Shown in pieces: positions 12,906-26,800 of a stretch of 64,000 nt of DNA. The first letter of the stretch is position 1. Every line of letters begins with the position of its first letter. Under the pieces are notes generated by a model. That model was given only the letters and a program-made list of their open reading frames with translations, made no database searches and had not been told where the DNA came from. The translations under genes were made by a program, and so were the position numbers. The stretch lies in assembly GCA_020746105.1 (NCBI GenBank), contig CM036634.1, positions 1,178,001-1,242,000 on the forward strand, given 5' to 3'. Source of the DNA: Trogon surrucura (Eukaryota > Chordata > Aves > Trogoniformes > Trogonidae).

Positions 12906-15900
12906 CCTGTGTTTAAAACAACTCTTGGAGCCAGAAAATATATTGCAAACATTATTAAGCTTTGTCAGAAGAGTAGATTTGGAGTTCAACATGACCAGAT
13001 GATCTTTTAGGGGGAAAACTTTCTCCTAGATGTACAAATCTCCAGCAGCATCAACAACTCATGCCCATCAATGCATTTCCTCACAAATTAAAATTGTCCT
13101 GAGGGAGAGATTTGTCAGCCCTCACTGCACCGTCCTCAGACCACCTGAGACAGCACATCACCCTTCTTGGGTGGGCCAGATGCACAGGGGAGATGATGTC
13201 TGTCACCTTTTGGACTGGTGGTTGCTCTCCTGCAGCCAGGGCACAGAGACAGAACCCTTGCAAATGTGGAGCTGAACCCAGCTGCTCAACTGCTTAAAGG
13301 CTTCTTCAGAGATAAAGTTTGAATGTCCAAGCACACGACACCTCCACATTTTCAGCGAGAAGAAATTACTCTTCAGTCTGCTAGCTGAGGCTTGATAAAT
13401 TAGATTAACCTGTCTCAGTAATGATGGATTGGTCTTCCCGTTCTTCTGCAACACTAGAGCACTACTAGAATTTAGATGTCTCTGGACCCCCGAAATGAGG
13501 AGCCACTTGCCTGTGCCCTGATCCCGGAAAGACACAGTCCTGCTTTGTACAGCAGCTGAAATGGGGTTTGAGAGCATCTCACCACCACCGGAGGCATGGT
13601 TTAAAAGTCAACTGGTAGAACTGTTCCCCAACAGATAGAAAAGTCATAGCTGAAGCTCCTCCAGCAGAGCTGGAGGCCTCCCCCCGGCCAAGTTTTAAAG
13701 GAGGTATAAAACCTGAGACGGCAATGACATGGCTGAGAGAGTGTTAGAAGAAGTGGAGAGCCTTCCCTGGAGTCCCATGGAGTCCATTCTGTCAGGGTGC
13801 TCTTCCATCCCTGTTGCCCCATTCCCTCCACTGGAGGAACAGCAGCAGCAGAATTTTGACTTGCAATTGCACCCAGACACCCTCCAAGGCCTGATCTCCC
13901 CAGCCTGTCTACCACGACACGGTTTCATGCAATGCTCAAAAGGCGTTGGTCAAGTGCCTCGAGACATCCGAAGGAATCCAGAGTTTACAAGTCTACCCTC
14001 AGAGGCAGCTGTAGGAGTTTTCATGGTCACACATTTCTCCCAGATTCTGCCAAGAAGAGATATATCAACAAAATCGGTCAAGTTAACAACTCTAATGTGT
14101 TATAGCTCATCGTGCAAGCCTCAACCGCTGCCAGCCTGCACGCCGGGTTGGGACGCTACAGCACGTATCGCAGTAGAGCTAGCTCCAGCTACTGTAGCTT
14201 TTGTGGGTTTTATCTCTCCCCAAGCACCTCTATGGGCTTTTGATGAATAAAGCCAGCTCACTGCAACACAAAAATCAAATGCTCAGTGTGCACACTTTTC
14301 CGAGGAAAAACTGATGTGAGTAAATTATACCATCTCCCAAATGCCACTCTCCTACTCTTTCCTTGTGTCTGCCCAGCTCTGTGGTTCAGAAAATGAAGAG
14401 AGAAACATCCTCGCAACTACCCAGTAATGGTTCTTATACGAATCAAAACAAATTAGCGGATTTAATGCACACATCTCAGCAGCTGATTGTCTTTCTAATA
14501 TTAACAGGCATTAATCATCAGAGAATGATTTTTAAGTAAGTTACCAGTGACTAACTGGAGAACTGATGTAAGCGTCTGCATTTACTGAACAGACTGAAAT
14601 ATTTGTTCAAAAGATAAATATGTACCACCTACTCTTTGAGAAATGCATCTGCCTTTACCCTGAAATACTACAATCACCAGTAACAGCAGAAAACTCCTGC
14701 ACAGGTTGCAGTCCTGTTCCTGCAGGTTTTGGTAGTGAATTCAACAAGGCAGTCAACGTGATGGTCCAATCTCAGCTTGTCATTGAACAAAGGCAGCTGA
14801 AGCTCCTCTGGCTTTTCATGCTTCTAACAAACCCTCCTCTTGAGGATCCTCCTTGAACGTCACATATCCCACTGTGAGGGATGGTAATATTTTATTTGTT
14901 GGTGCTCGGGTTGTGGGTTCCCATCCCTTTGAGTGACTGAGCAGGTCAAGCTGCTCTCAGAGAGAGGCATGAAGGGAGGGATGCTCCAAGTACCAGGACT
15001 GAGAGCTCTGGGTTTGGGCAAGAGGACAAGAGGCACAGCAATGAGCAAGACCAAGCAATCACTAACAAGATGGAGGAGCAGAGAATAAAGTTAAGAAGCA
15101 GCAGAAAAATCTCTCCTAGAGACAGGCTGAGCTGTGCAGAGCTCACCACAAGAAGGAAAACCCCCGTGATACGTGGATTCAAACCTGGCAGCAGACAATC
15201 ACCCACAGGGGAGTTGAAGATTCATACTTAAACCTATTTCTATTCTGCCTTTTTTCTCTAGCTCCTTGGTATTGTCTTTATTTATAAATTCAATATTATA
15301 GGCTTTATTCCAAAAGGCCTTGGGTTTTGGATGTAAAAACCTCTTCTTACTTCTTTGGAGAGCTCTCTGTAAGAGAAGGTCTGACCACAGGTCTCCGTTG
15401 GATTCAAGACTTCATCATATCTGCACAGACTTTAATCTTTGGCCAGAAGGGCTGCAAGATTCTTCTTGTTCCTAAGATCAAGGGGCTGGCATTCCAATTT
15501 CTGTCTCTCTGTCCTAGCAAAGGCTTCCTGGAAGCTGTGTTAGGAGGTCACAGCATTAAAACACATGCTCAAACCAGCAGCTGGGAAACACCCCGTGCCA
15601 AAGGAGAAGCAGGCTGAGGGTGGAGAAGTCAGCACATGGACCTCACAACCAACCTCTTCCTTCAACACGTTGCCTCTGGACAACTCAACAGGAGTGGGAG
15701 ACTGGAAACCATGAGCAGACTGAGAACTTACTGCCACTTGCCTGGGGTGTTGAAATAGAAGTAAGAGTTTTAATGGGTTGCAGAACAAATTTGCGATGAA
15801 GTCTCCCGTCTACTGAGATCTCTGGGTTCAAACCAGAGATCTCAGCACGGCCCAGAGCATGGTAGCAAGGTCCCCTGCAAACTGCTGGGCTCAGGGAGAG

Positions 15901-17884
15901 GGTGGAAGAGCTTGTAGCTCAATTAAATGGGAATGGCTTCAGGCAGGAATATTTGGCTTCCAAGATTTTTTTGTTGTTGTCACTTTTAGAATGAAAGTGA
16001 CTCTCGGTATGGTACAGAAGGAGCCAACGGCTCGCCAGATTGACAGGAGCCGAGGGGAAAAAAGAGTCAGCAGGCAGTTTTCAAGCAAGATACTTTTCAT
16101 CATCAGTCTATCAATGCATTTGGGGTTGAATTTCAACCCCATATATTAACAAGAGCCCTGTCCTCTGCCCCTTGGCAAAGTCAGCCTGCTGGTATTTTCC
16201 CACTCCCATAATCTTTTGTGTTTCATGGATAACAAACGTACACATTAAGAAGTCAGGGGTGTTGGAGGTTGAATCTGCCCTTGTACAGCGTTTACTTTCC
16301 ATGGCAGTCACGTTCTTATAACATTTTAACAACTTGCCTTTCTTTACTGTAAATGTGTCTTCTAGTAAACTAAAGCAATTAATATTGAAGACAATCAATA
16401 CTGCAGCCAATACAGGTGGTTTTTTTTCAGGTACTCTAATAGCTATTGTGTCGGTAGCATGCAGTTTATTGATACTGTAATAGATTATCTGAACCCAACT
16501 ATAGTGTTTGGGATAGCCTAGGAAACAAGCAGCCTTCTCCTAAAAGTATTTAAATGTAAATTGTAGGATTAGATCTCCCTGTAATGGGTTTGAGGCTTTA
16601 CTCTGGTGGAAAGCACACAGATTTTCCCACCGCATGGTATTCCAAATACAAAGGGAAATCTAAACAGATTTCATCAGCGCGTGTGAAGTTAAGAGAGCTT
16701 AAGTTACTGCATTTAATCACGAAGGCATTTAATCACAAAATGGCAGGAGATGGGGAGACCAACAAGCGTGAAACAGATTTAGCATCAGCTCCAGCAAAAT
16801 CAAAATACGTGATGAAGATACAGACGGGTGTAATAGCTCAGCGAAACGCTTCTGCTGGTCCCAAATTTCAGACTCGTGGAGAGAGTTTTCTATCATAAGG
16901 CAAGGCAAGGTCCCTGAAGAGAACTCCTCTGGCACATTCTTCGTGTTAGATTTCGAAATGACCTCTGGATATTTGGTTCTGGGGAATTTCAAGAAATATT
17001 GAAAAGTGACGAATTGAAAAACACCTGAAACTCCATCAGACTTCTTTTGGATTTTGCATTTAATTGAATTTTACCCTGCATTGTCCCAAAGTGTCACTGA
17101 GATATGATGTGTCTTTTATAGCTTCTGCGGCAGTGTTATCTTCCCAGAACAACAGAAAGTGCACCGAGCCGCTGAGACAGGCTGTGTGTAGACACATTAT
17201 TAAAAGCTCACAGCTCGTTCTGATCTATGTGCACTTCTACAAGCGGGTGGGAGCACCGGTCCCACAGCCCATCCCGGTACCAAGCCTAAAACCAGCCACA
17301 GAGGTTTAAAACGAGACAGAAGTCTCGTTCAACACAAAGGAGAGAAATGTGACATTTTTGAGTCCTCTCTGCGACCGGAATGAATACGTGGGTAATGTCC
17401 TTCTGGGGCATTAGAGCCCAGGCTTTGTGCTGGAGAAGGTTAGGATGACCAGAGAGGGAGGATGCTGCCCTACCATTCTGCACCCTTTTCCCTTTCTTGG
17501 GTGTCCTGTGCGATGTTAATAGCTGCACATCAGGAGCAGAGCGAATGGGTCTTTTTCTATTGTGGAAAAAAAGACCTATTCTATTCCCTTCTGCTCTATT
17601 CTGTTCCGTTCTATTCTACATCTATTTCTATTCGGGGATAATTTTATTCAAAAGCTGTATTACTGAAACTCTGCTGAGCTGTTAGTCCTTCTTCCACAGC
17701 ATAATAGGCAGTAGCCAGGAAAAGAATTTCCCTTCCCTTTCCAAGGACCCCAGTGTGATTTAACATCCATCTCTGCCACTCTGGGGTGCGTGGACACCAC
17801 AGCTCACAGTGAGCCGTACCCCTTACTGGTGCACACGCCTGCAAAAGGACAATGGTCCAAAGAGTTGCCCAAGATCAGCCCGCA
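12906..17884. other. non-coding stretch, no supported gene
   Basis: No conserved exon is recognised. One 173-codon open frame (13,729-14,250) is listed separately. A short C/T-rich stretch with 'ctattct'-type words lies at about 17,575-17,635. Confidence 0.5.
13729..14250 (+). other. 173-codon ATG open frame, unrecognised, probably chance
   Basis: An ATG in good context (gacATGG) opens a 173-codon frame. A TATAAAA lies only about 25 bases upstream. The terminal TAA is embedded in an AATAAA hexamer (14,246-14,251). The conceptual protein starts 'MAERVLEEVESLPWS', has an EEQQQQ patch and shows no domain that I recognise. The TATA-to-ATG spacing would leave almost no 5' leader. Neither introns nor conservation can be judged. 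I consider it more likely an accident of sequence than a gene. Confidence 0.12.
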
Positions 17885-18026
17885 GAAGAGCCTCAGAAGA
17901 GGACCTTAGGGATGACCCATCTTCATTGCCCACGTGTTTTCAGGTTGCTTCACCTGAAGAGCCTCAGAAGAGGACCTTAGGGATGACCCATCTTCATTGC
18001 CCACGTGTTTTCAGGTTGCTTCACCT
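17885..18026. repeat. perfect 71-bp tandem duplication (two copies)
   Basis: A 71-base unit beginning 'gaagagcctcagaagaggac' occurs at 17,885-17,955 and again at 17,956-18,026 with no mismatch that I can find. The first five bases of a third copy (gaaga) follow. Perfect identity in otherwise unique sequence indicates a recent duplication. Confidence 0.95.
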
Positions 18027-18655
18027 GAAGATCTCAGCCAGATTGGAAGCCACCTCTGCAAAGCCTGGGGTCTGGCACAGGAGAGCTACTTGCCGCGTGC
18101 AGCCATGGGGACAGGCCACAAGGACAGGTCACTGGGGGAAGAGATAGTTGCAGGCTGGGGGGCAGGGGTGCCAAGCAACTTGTTCATCAACCAGCAGCCT
18201 CTTACAGCAGGAGTTGTGCCTTGGTTGTAGAAGAATGAAATTGCAGCCGCGTCCCCAGCTGAGCTGTTGCCAAAACTGTCATTTCCAAAACAGGGTCCCC
18301 TCCAGAAGTAACGAAGCTGCATCAGTTGTTCTGGAGAGCAGCAAGAAGAGCTGGCTGGGCTGGTGGGACCTGATGCCAAGGAAGCAGTGGTTGCAAAGCT
18401 CCCCTGGCACGGGTCATGGCAGCTCTGCTAACTCCAGGCAGAGGGTGGTGGATTAGGGGCTCTCGCCCCACCACTGACCTCGGCACAGCAACCCACAGCT
18501 CTCACACTCGGAGCCAAGGCTGTGCATGTGAGCGTGCAGCACCCACGGCATCCCCTGGTCCCCCCCGGAGATGCCTATGAGATCTCTTTGAGGAGCAATC
18601 TCTCAGGGGAAGCTGGAGGGAGGTGGAGGACATCACTTTGCAAGTTCACTGACTG

Positions 18656-19014
18656 AACAGAGAAGGCTCCAGGGAGACCTTATAGTGGCCTTCCAGTACT
18701 TAAAGGGGGTTACAGGAAAGCTGGTGAGATGCAAAGTGTTTCTTATAAGAGCACGCAGCAACAGGACAATGGGCAATGGTTTTAAACTGGAGTAGGGTAG
18801 ATTTAGATTAGATGTTAAGAACTTCTTTACTATGAGGGTGATGAAATACTGGAACAGGTTGCCCAGAGAAGTGGTGAAGGCTCCATCCCTGGAGGTACTT
18901 AAGGTCAGGCTTGAGCTCTGAGCAACCTGATCTAGTTAAAGATGTCCCTGCTCACTGCAGGGGGTTGGACCTTTAAAGATCCTTTCCAGCACAAAGCATT
19001 CTATGATTCTGTAG
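18656..19014 (+). repeat. CR1 LINE 3' end
   Basis: The plus-strand copy runs from 'agggagaccttatagtggcc' through 'gatgttaagaacttctttac' and 'gaacaggttgcccagagaag' to the terminal 'attctatgattctgt'. It is moderately diverged. Confidence 0.92.
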
Positions 19015-22000
19015 GTGGGAGGCTCTGACAAGCAAGTCCTGGCTGGAAAAAGTGGAGCAGCGATCAGCAGCGCTGCCAGAGCGAACTCACAGCTCCTCTC
19101 CAGAAAGGATGCTGCTTTGAAGCTGGTCCCACCTACAAAGGCACACATGCAGCAGGTAGAAAGGGTGAAACTCCTTAGCTGGGACATGTTCACACCCTGG
19201 TGTCCTGTTCAATTTCTTCTCTGACAGCCTTCACCCTTTCCTGAGCACTGGCCCTGCATATCTCCAGGTCTCAGCACTGAAAAAGGACACAACGGTGCAG
19301 GTTGGGTCACCCCGAACTTCCCAGCCCCCCCCACTACCCAGTAGGTCCTGCTGATGCTCATGCAGGGCCAGGACAAGGCAACGTGACCACTGTGTGTGAG
19401 GTCTCCCCTCTGCCTGGATCAGGAACATGCTAGGGTGGGTGGGTGTTGGGAGAGGGCAAGAGCTACAGCTCTTGATATGAGCCAAAAAAAACCTTAAATC
19501 AGAGAAAGGTTTGAGCACAATGAAAGCAAATGGGGGGAACAGCAAGGCATAGGGAGGAGGTTCTGCACCTGTAAGCCCAGATGCTGAGGGCAGATAAGAA
19601 TGTCTGTCTGCGTGAGGTCAAAGCAGAGGGTAAGGCAGACATAGAGCACACCTTCTCATGGCTTCCTCAAATGAATTAGGAAACATCTAGCACAGTCTGA
19701 TGCTGGACTTGTGCTTTGTGGTGCAGCAAAGGGCTCCGTAGGAGTCCCAAACGAGCAGCAGCCTCTCCCCAGGGGAGCAAAGGTGTCTCCAATGTGGACA
19801 CCTCCATCCATGCACAGCACCTGGTTCCTTCTGGAGATAGGGGAGGCCATGAGTGCGGCCCAGGACAAGCAGTGACGTGCAGCTCAGCACATCCTTCGTC
19901 GTCTGAGGTGGGTGATGTCCCAAACTCCACCAAGTGTAGTTACACAGGGGCCATCGACTACAAGGAGATCCCACGAGCTGACCATGTTAGCTGAGATGTC
20001 CGAAAACAGACACCTGGATTTCGTACTCTTGGAGCCAAGCGCCACGTGAAAGGATGTACAAGTCAACACCAAAACCCTCAGAGCCGTGGGACGCTCACAC
20101 GCACCCAGTGTTTTCAGAGCAGAAGCCAGGGGTGCCAGTGCTGCTCCAGATGTCTATTTCTTCCTTCTTCCCCAAGTTTAATCCGCATTTGTCCCGCTGC
20201 TGCCCTACGTTCCTGCCCTCCCCAGAGGACAGAGATGATGAAATGCACCTTGAGTAGCAGCTCAGTTTCTCTAAACAGATGATAAACTTAGAGTGACGCG
20301 TCTTCCAGACTCTTCTTTTTGTTTCAAACAAAGTCCCTGTTCTCAGAGACTGACAGATAGTCTCTTTTTTCCCTACATGAAGCCATATCACAAAGGGTTG
20401 TCTTCTTCACCTTAGAAACAAATTGTTCTCTTAATTTGTCACACGCTGGTGCCTGCAGTTCGCTTTGCGTTATTCTCTTATGAGATTATTCTCTGCAGCT
20501 CGTGGGAAGGGTTTTCCCAGCCAGAAATTCTTGTCTGTTCTTCCCTAAGAAACTGGTGTTTGGGTGTTTTCCTGGCTGTCTGAGGTGGGGAAGGAGATTC
20601 CTTCATCACCAAAGGGGCCTGTTCAGCCTGGACCAAGCACACAAGAGCATTCCCAGCTCAAGCATATTTTTAATTGGTTCCATTTCAAGCACAGCTTTTG
20701 AAAGAGCCTTAATTCTTATTAATTTTCCTGATAGTAGACGCGGCCTTCTTTTGATGTGCAAATTTGAAACTATTTCTTCCCTCCCTCCCCCCCTCAGCGT
20801 AGATAGGGATCTTCGGGAAATGAATATTACAGCAGCACAAGGGCAGGGGAGGGATGGGCAGGGAGGGACAGGCGCAGTGTAAGTGTCAGGAGGAGAAGAA
20901 AGCTGCAGCAGCCTGGCAGAAGATGACTGACGGCTCTTTTAGAAATCAAAAGCAGACAGCTACAGCCACCGTGATTTCTGGCATGTGCTGGGCAGGGGGA
21001 GAGGTGGATGGCTGGTCCCTGCGGTACCTGGCGGTGCTGCAGCCGTCCCCGTGCTGTCTGCTGGACACTGTCACACGCGGTTGAGCAGCCCCTGCAACGT
21101 CTGCCCACACGAGCAGCTCCTGCACCTCTGCCATCCGTCACCGACATGTAACACCCAGAGGTATGGTCACTGGTGGTCACTGGTTTTAACTGGACCTGTG
21201 CGCCCACTCCTCATTGTCCAGAATGGGGTAGAAAACATGGCATTTTAGCCACAGTTTTAATTTATCGCTATTTCAGTCACTGCTTCTGAGGGCCAGGGTG
21301 GCAAAAGTGTTTCTCCCTGGTGAGGTCTCCTCTAGCCCTTCCAGCAGGGAGCAGTGGCCAATATGCCTGACAGCCTCCCTCTCCTCCCACCCTTGCCCTT
21401 GCCTTCACTCCTGCACAGGTCCCCAGCATCAAAATGACTGATTAAAATAGTTCTAAAACATTCTGTATGAGACCATCGTTATCTTTCCCTGTATCTCGTT
21501 GTAACCGCTCTTTACCAGCCTCTCATCTTTACAGACCGCATGGGCTCCGCAGTCCCTGCAGGGCACGTTCCCTCCGTTGTCACCAGCACCCTCACACCCA
21601 CCCCAGGTTTTTCTTCACTTCAGGGTACAGCCCCTCACCTCACACATACAAGCTACGTTCTTTCTACATATATAGCCTTGCATTTAGCAATATTAAAATA
21701 CACATTCACTGCAGCCCCTATTGCCAAGTAATTCAGATCTTTCTGCCTTGTCCCCGCGCACCGATTTGTGTCACTTGCAAGCTTCGCACGTTGATTTAAT
21801 ATATGCTCGACCCTGGATCATTGAGAAGGATTAAGATGTTCACAGCACCCCCCCAGGAACTCGTACCAACTTTGCAGAAGTTTATGACCTTTGGGGGACA
21901 TTATATCCCCAGCAAACTATTTCAGTGAGGGTACCCAAAGGTATCAAAGGACTATTATATCAAGTCAACCAGAAAAAAAAAAAAAAAGCGATACACAATT

Positions 22001-23150
22001 TGGGAAAGGTATACCCAACGTGACTATGAAAATTACTTCTGTCACTTCTGCCCAGTGTGAATGAGGGACCTAAAATGGTAGAGAAAACATCCTCAGCGAA
22101 ACTCAGCCCTCACAGAAATACATCACAAGAACGCTACTTAAAATTTATACTGTATGGCAAAATGAGAAATCGAGAGCAATGCAATGGAGCTAACACAAAG
22201 AATTCATGCTTGACCATAACATGGAACTTCTGTAAAAAATAAAGGAGACAATAATAAATGTGAAATGGAAAGAATTAATCTTTTAGTTCAGAAGTTTTGC
22301 TGTAGAACAAAACACAGATGCCTAGGCTGTCTGTAGGGACACGTCCATGGCTCTGCAATGACCTTTGCATGTAGGGGAAGGAGATCCTGAAGGCCAGGCA
22401 GATGGTGGGAATTTCCCCCATACTAGGACCCAGCCCAGCAGAGACACCTGGCTGACCACAGGCCTCAGAGAGAGGGGCAACAGGTAGGGTGTTAATAAAT
22501 GGCAGAATAGAAAGGATATAGCAGGAGAGACGACTGTTCAGGAGGGACTTCTTCTTTCCAGGCTGCTTGAAAGGACCTTCACTATTCACCTTCCTCTGTC
22601 TTGTCTCTCAGATGCCAGCACAGCTGAGATCTAGCAACATACACACAGGAGGAAAAACAAAGAGTGTTTCTAGCATGTGCTTTGCTCCATTGTACCCCAC
22701 AGACCAACCCCAAAAAGGACATTTCCAGCAAACTACACCGGTGACCCGCTGGTGGAAGTAAAAAAGAGTGGCAAGGAAACCAGCTGCTTCTGAGGCTAGG
22801 AAGAAAACCATCTTCCCATCCTTGCTGAAGGGCATGATCACCACCAAATACCCTCCCCATCCAACCTCCAGTGGGTCATCCTCTCTCTATTCAAGGCAAA
22901 GTGTTGCCACTGCCACCTGAGGAAGCCGAAGGGTCATGCTCTGCATGGATAAAGAAGCAGGAGCCATGGCTATGGTGATCTGGATGTGTCCCCTGGTGCG
23001 GGGTCCTCAGGGCTGGCCACAGGGCTAGGGAGAGCCATGGGCAGTGGCCAGGCTGCAGCTGCTGAAGCTGGCCAGAGCAGGTCCTCTAGGCCAGACTTCC
23101 GTGCTTGTATTCCTCCGGCTGAAGGACGAGAAAGGGTTGTGGTCCCCAAG
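19015..23150. other. non-coding stretch, no gene seen
   Basis: I recognise no conserved exon or mobile element. There is a 16-base A run near 21,970. Open frames up to 126 codons have no family resemblance. Confidence 0.5.
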
Positions 23151-23418
23151 GATCATAGAATCACAGAATGCTGGGGCTGGAAGGGACCTCTAGAGACCAT
23201 CCAGTGCCACCCCCTGCCAGAGCAGGGTCACCCAGGGCAGCCACACAGGAACGCGTTCAGGCGGGTTTGAAGGTCTCCAGAGCAGGAGACTCCACACCCT
23301 CCCTGGGCAGCCTGGGCCAGGGCTCTGGCACCCTCACAGGGAAGAAGTTTCTCCTCGCATTGAGGAGGAACTTCCTACGTTCTAACTTAAACCCTTTATT
23401 TCTTGTCCAAAGGAGGAG
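23151..23418 (-). repeat. CR1 LINE 3' end
   Basis: It starts 'gatcatagaatcacagaatg', then shows 'gctggaagggacctctag', 'ccaccccctgcc' and 'gaagaagtttctcctc'. These are the 3' landmarks of CR1 on the minus strand. Confidence 0.92.
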
Positions 23419-23467
23419 GCAGGAGAAAGGTTGTGGTCCCCAAGGAGGAAGCAGCACAGTTTCTTGT

Positions 23468-23552
23468 CAAACTTGATAATTATCAGCATAATATATCAAA
23501 TATAGCAAATAAACAAATATATAGCAAATATAGCAAATAAACTTGATAATTA
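23468..23552. repeat. AT-rich direct repeats
   Basis: The phrase 'aacttgataatta' occurs at both ends of an A/T-rich stretch. Between them, 'aaatatagcaaataaac'-type units are repeated two to three times. This is a small simple-sequence expansion lying between two CR1 fragments. Confidence 0.6.
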
Positions 23553-23780
23553 GTCCCTCACACCTTCCCTGCCTTCACCTCTTGGGTGGGGATTGTTCTA
23601 CATTTTAATATCATAAGCCAGATATTATGCAGTAAAAAACTCCCTGCACTCACTTGCCATGCACGACAGAATGCAGGGGCCTTGTTTGCACCTCAGCACC
23701 ACTCAGCAGCAGATCTCCCCAGCAACTTTGATGTGGTGTCTGTACGAGTTATTGGGTGTGGATTGTTCAGTCCCTGTGTG

Positions 23781-23885
23781 TTGCCTGATCTAGTTGAGAG
23801 GCGTCCCTGCCCATGGCAGGAGGTTGGATTAAATGATCTCTAAGGTCCCTTCCAGCCTGGGCCATTCTATGATTCTACGATTTTA
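23781..23885 (+). repeat. CR1 LINE 3' end (short)
   Basis: The final ~100 bases of CR1 on the plus strand: 'cctgatctagttgagagg', 'ccctgcccatggcaggagg', 'ttggattaaatgatctctaa', ending in 'attctatgattctacg'. Confidence 0.92.
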
Positions 23886-26800
23886 GCATGCGGAGAGGAG
23901 GTACAGTCATCTACGACCAACCGTGTTTAATCGGGGTTACCAAGAAAGACAACAGAACCAGCTCGATTCTCCTGATAGCGACTCAGCCTGAGTTGTCACA
24001 CACATGGAAAGCGGAGGAGTGGCAGATTTATCCAACAAGCTATACCCTAGGAGGAGACAGTGAGAGCAGCAGTTGTTCAGCTATTGATCTCCCACCAAAA
24101 TATGTGGGAGAAGACTAAGCTCAGACCCAACGGATGAAATGGATTATTCAGTTACAAGCAGGATGAGCAGCCGGGTCACACAGGGGTCTTGCAGACAGCG
24201 AGGGCACAAACAGGGATGTGTCTGCAGGAGAAGGATGCCGGTGTCCACAGCAGGTATCTTCACCCCAAAGTCATTATTCTTCACACCCTAAAGCCCCACT
24301 GCTCTCCCCAGAGGGAGAAGGGAAAGTGTAGAAGGCTCAATCCCGAGCAGGTCCAGTGGAGGAAGCACAGCCCAGGTGTACTCATGGGAAAAGATTGGTC
24401 CATTTCAATATCAAAAATAGGAAAACCATAATGCAGGATTTAGGACTTTGTTGAGGATAGTGGGAAGAGATGGGGGAAGCTATCACTAATAAGAATTTTA
24501 AACTTTCCTACATCTTAACTGAAGTTATAAGCCTGAAAAATTTAACAAGAAAGCCTTGTTCCCAAATGTTTAATTAGGCGCTGGCATATAATATGCATTA
24601 AAGGTTCGTATATTTAAACCAGCGCACAGAAACCTCAGTACGCCTGAAATACAACGTGAACACACCCAGGGCACATCTCCCATCAGCTCCGTGCCCTGAC
24701 CCCATCCCCACACCTTTAGTGATGGGTGTGACTGGGATTGCTGAGGGAAACCAGCTTGCACCATCAAACCACGACCGAGGGGGTTTGGGTGGCTCCAGGG
24801 AGCCCAAGCACAGGCGGGTCCTCCCAAGAGACCACCAGCAAAGTACTCCAGAGAGAAGCTCGGAGGTTTGCAAAGCATAAACGTGTGTCCTTCCACAAAA
24901 CTCAAGGGCACAAACTGCCCGAGGGCTGTAAATACACAGCAAAGTTTTTAAGAAGACCTACAATTTGCGAAATCAAAAATTCTCACCTGGAAAAACATTT
25001 CCCACCTGTCTGGTGCATTCACCACCCATGGCCAGTGTCCCAGACCGCAGTGAAGAACTTCAGGACAGCAAAAAACTGGGAGGAGCAGGTCTATGACAAG
25101 CCCATGTTGTAAAAAATTAGCCTTGGAAGGGTGAAATCCTGAAGCAAACAGACAAGGCACTGCAGGGCAGAATTACCTTCTACCACTTTGTTTGCTCTTT
25201 CACCACTATGTCCTAGCAGAGGAACTCTACCCAAGGACTCCAGTTACTTCTTTTTAATTGCACACACCCCTGTTTTTCGGGTGATCAGGTAGAGAGAGAA
25301 CCAATTTTCAGAAAGTGCCGCACCCTTAACCTTGAATTTTAATCCTGTTTGATTCACTAAAGCAGCCAGAGCAGGGAGCGACTCGTAACAACCTTGGCAC
25401 GAGGCCACATCTAAGGCCTGAACGAAATTCTAAAAGACAAATCTTCTGGCAGAGGTGCAAGTGTGGAAAAGAAAAATGAGACACGTTGCTGGAGCCAGGC
25501 CACGTTAGAAGACTTTTACGACAAAGCCCGCAATGGACGTGGAGTGGTTTTGTCCATGTTTTCTGGATATTTGCGGGCAGAAATTGTTTGCCAAGGGACC
25601 CTGTGCCACCACCCAGGGACTCAACAGGGCAACCCTTGCCTACCCTGAGCATCCCACAGACAAAGGGGACTTTTCTTCAAGCACAGCTGTAAAAACACTT
25701 CTGCCATCAGTAGCCAGAGCGTGCTGGAGGTTATCCTCACCCATGGCAGCGAGCCCTTCTTGTTTGGATGACAAATACGTGCTGGGATCCCTGGATTTCT
25801 CACACAGCAGCCCTGTAACAAACGTGTCGGTCTGATGGAGCATCAGTATCTCTGGAAGCACAGCTCTGGGCATGCAGCGGCCACCACAGCCCTCCAGCTG
25901 GAGATTCTGGAGCTCCCAGGCATGTCTCCAGGGTGAGATGGGGAATGGGGCATTCGTACTGCATGGTTTTCCGATAGGCCAAGTGGGTTTGGGACCTGCA
26001 GCACCCGACAGTGCGGTGGGGCACAAGGTGCAGCCTGGTGAGAACAGGAGCTGGAGGAGCCGTGGGACCACGAGGGGAATAATGACGCTCAACCATCCTT
26101 TTCACTTCTTCTGGAGAAGACTCTTGTGCGCTCTTGATGCCCGGAAGCTTCTCCAGGGGATACTCCTGGAAAAAAAAAAATTAAAGAAAAATAAAGAGGA
26201 TTCATTTGGAGGAGAAAATATCAAGTAAAAACAAACATAGAGGGCTGAGATTCGACTTGAAAGGGATACCGCAAGCTGAAGGGATTGATGCTCCTGTAAA
26301 GGGACGGCAGAGTTTGACATGTGCTTGACTAATGGTAGTGCTGGGCCAATGCTGCACCGCCCCAGGGGTGTCACCACTTACATGCTTCACCCATCCCAGC
26401 AGCCAGGTTTAACACAGATATTTTTGGTAACACAGATGCAGATTCCATCTCTTAAATCTTTAAGGCTTATCAAAGGGGTTGTGGGGTGTTTTCTTCCATT
26501 TTCAGCCCTGTATATTCTTAACCACCGAGATCTTCTTATGTATAATAAACACAAAAATGCTTTTCTCTCCAGCTTTTCTGCTAAAGCCAAGATGATTATA
26601 AAGCTTAAATCCTCGGCATATGGCATGGGTACTGTTCTTGCAAACTTCTCGCTGAGTCTTGCACCGAAGGGTGAGTTAACCCTTGGTAGGCAAACCTTGC
26701 CGTCCCACCGCAGCTACCTGTGCCAGGAAAAACATCAGGTGAACTGGGCTGACCAAGTGATGGTGGGACTCACGCACACGTGGGGCTGGTATCTTTTCCT

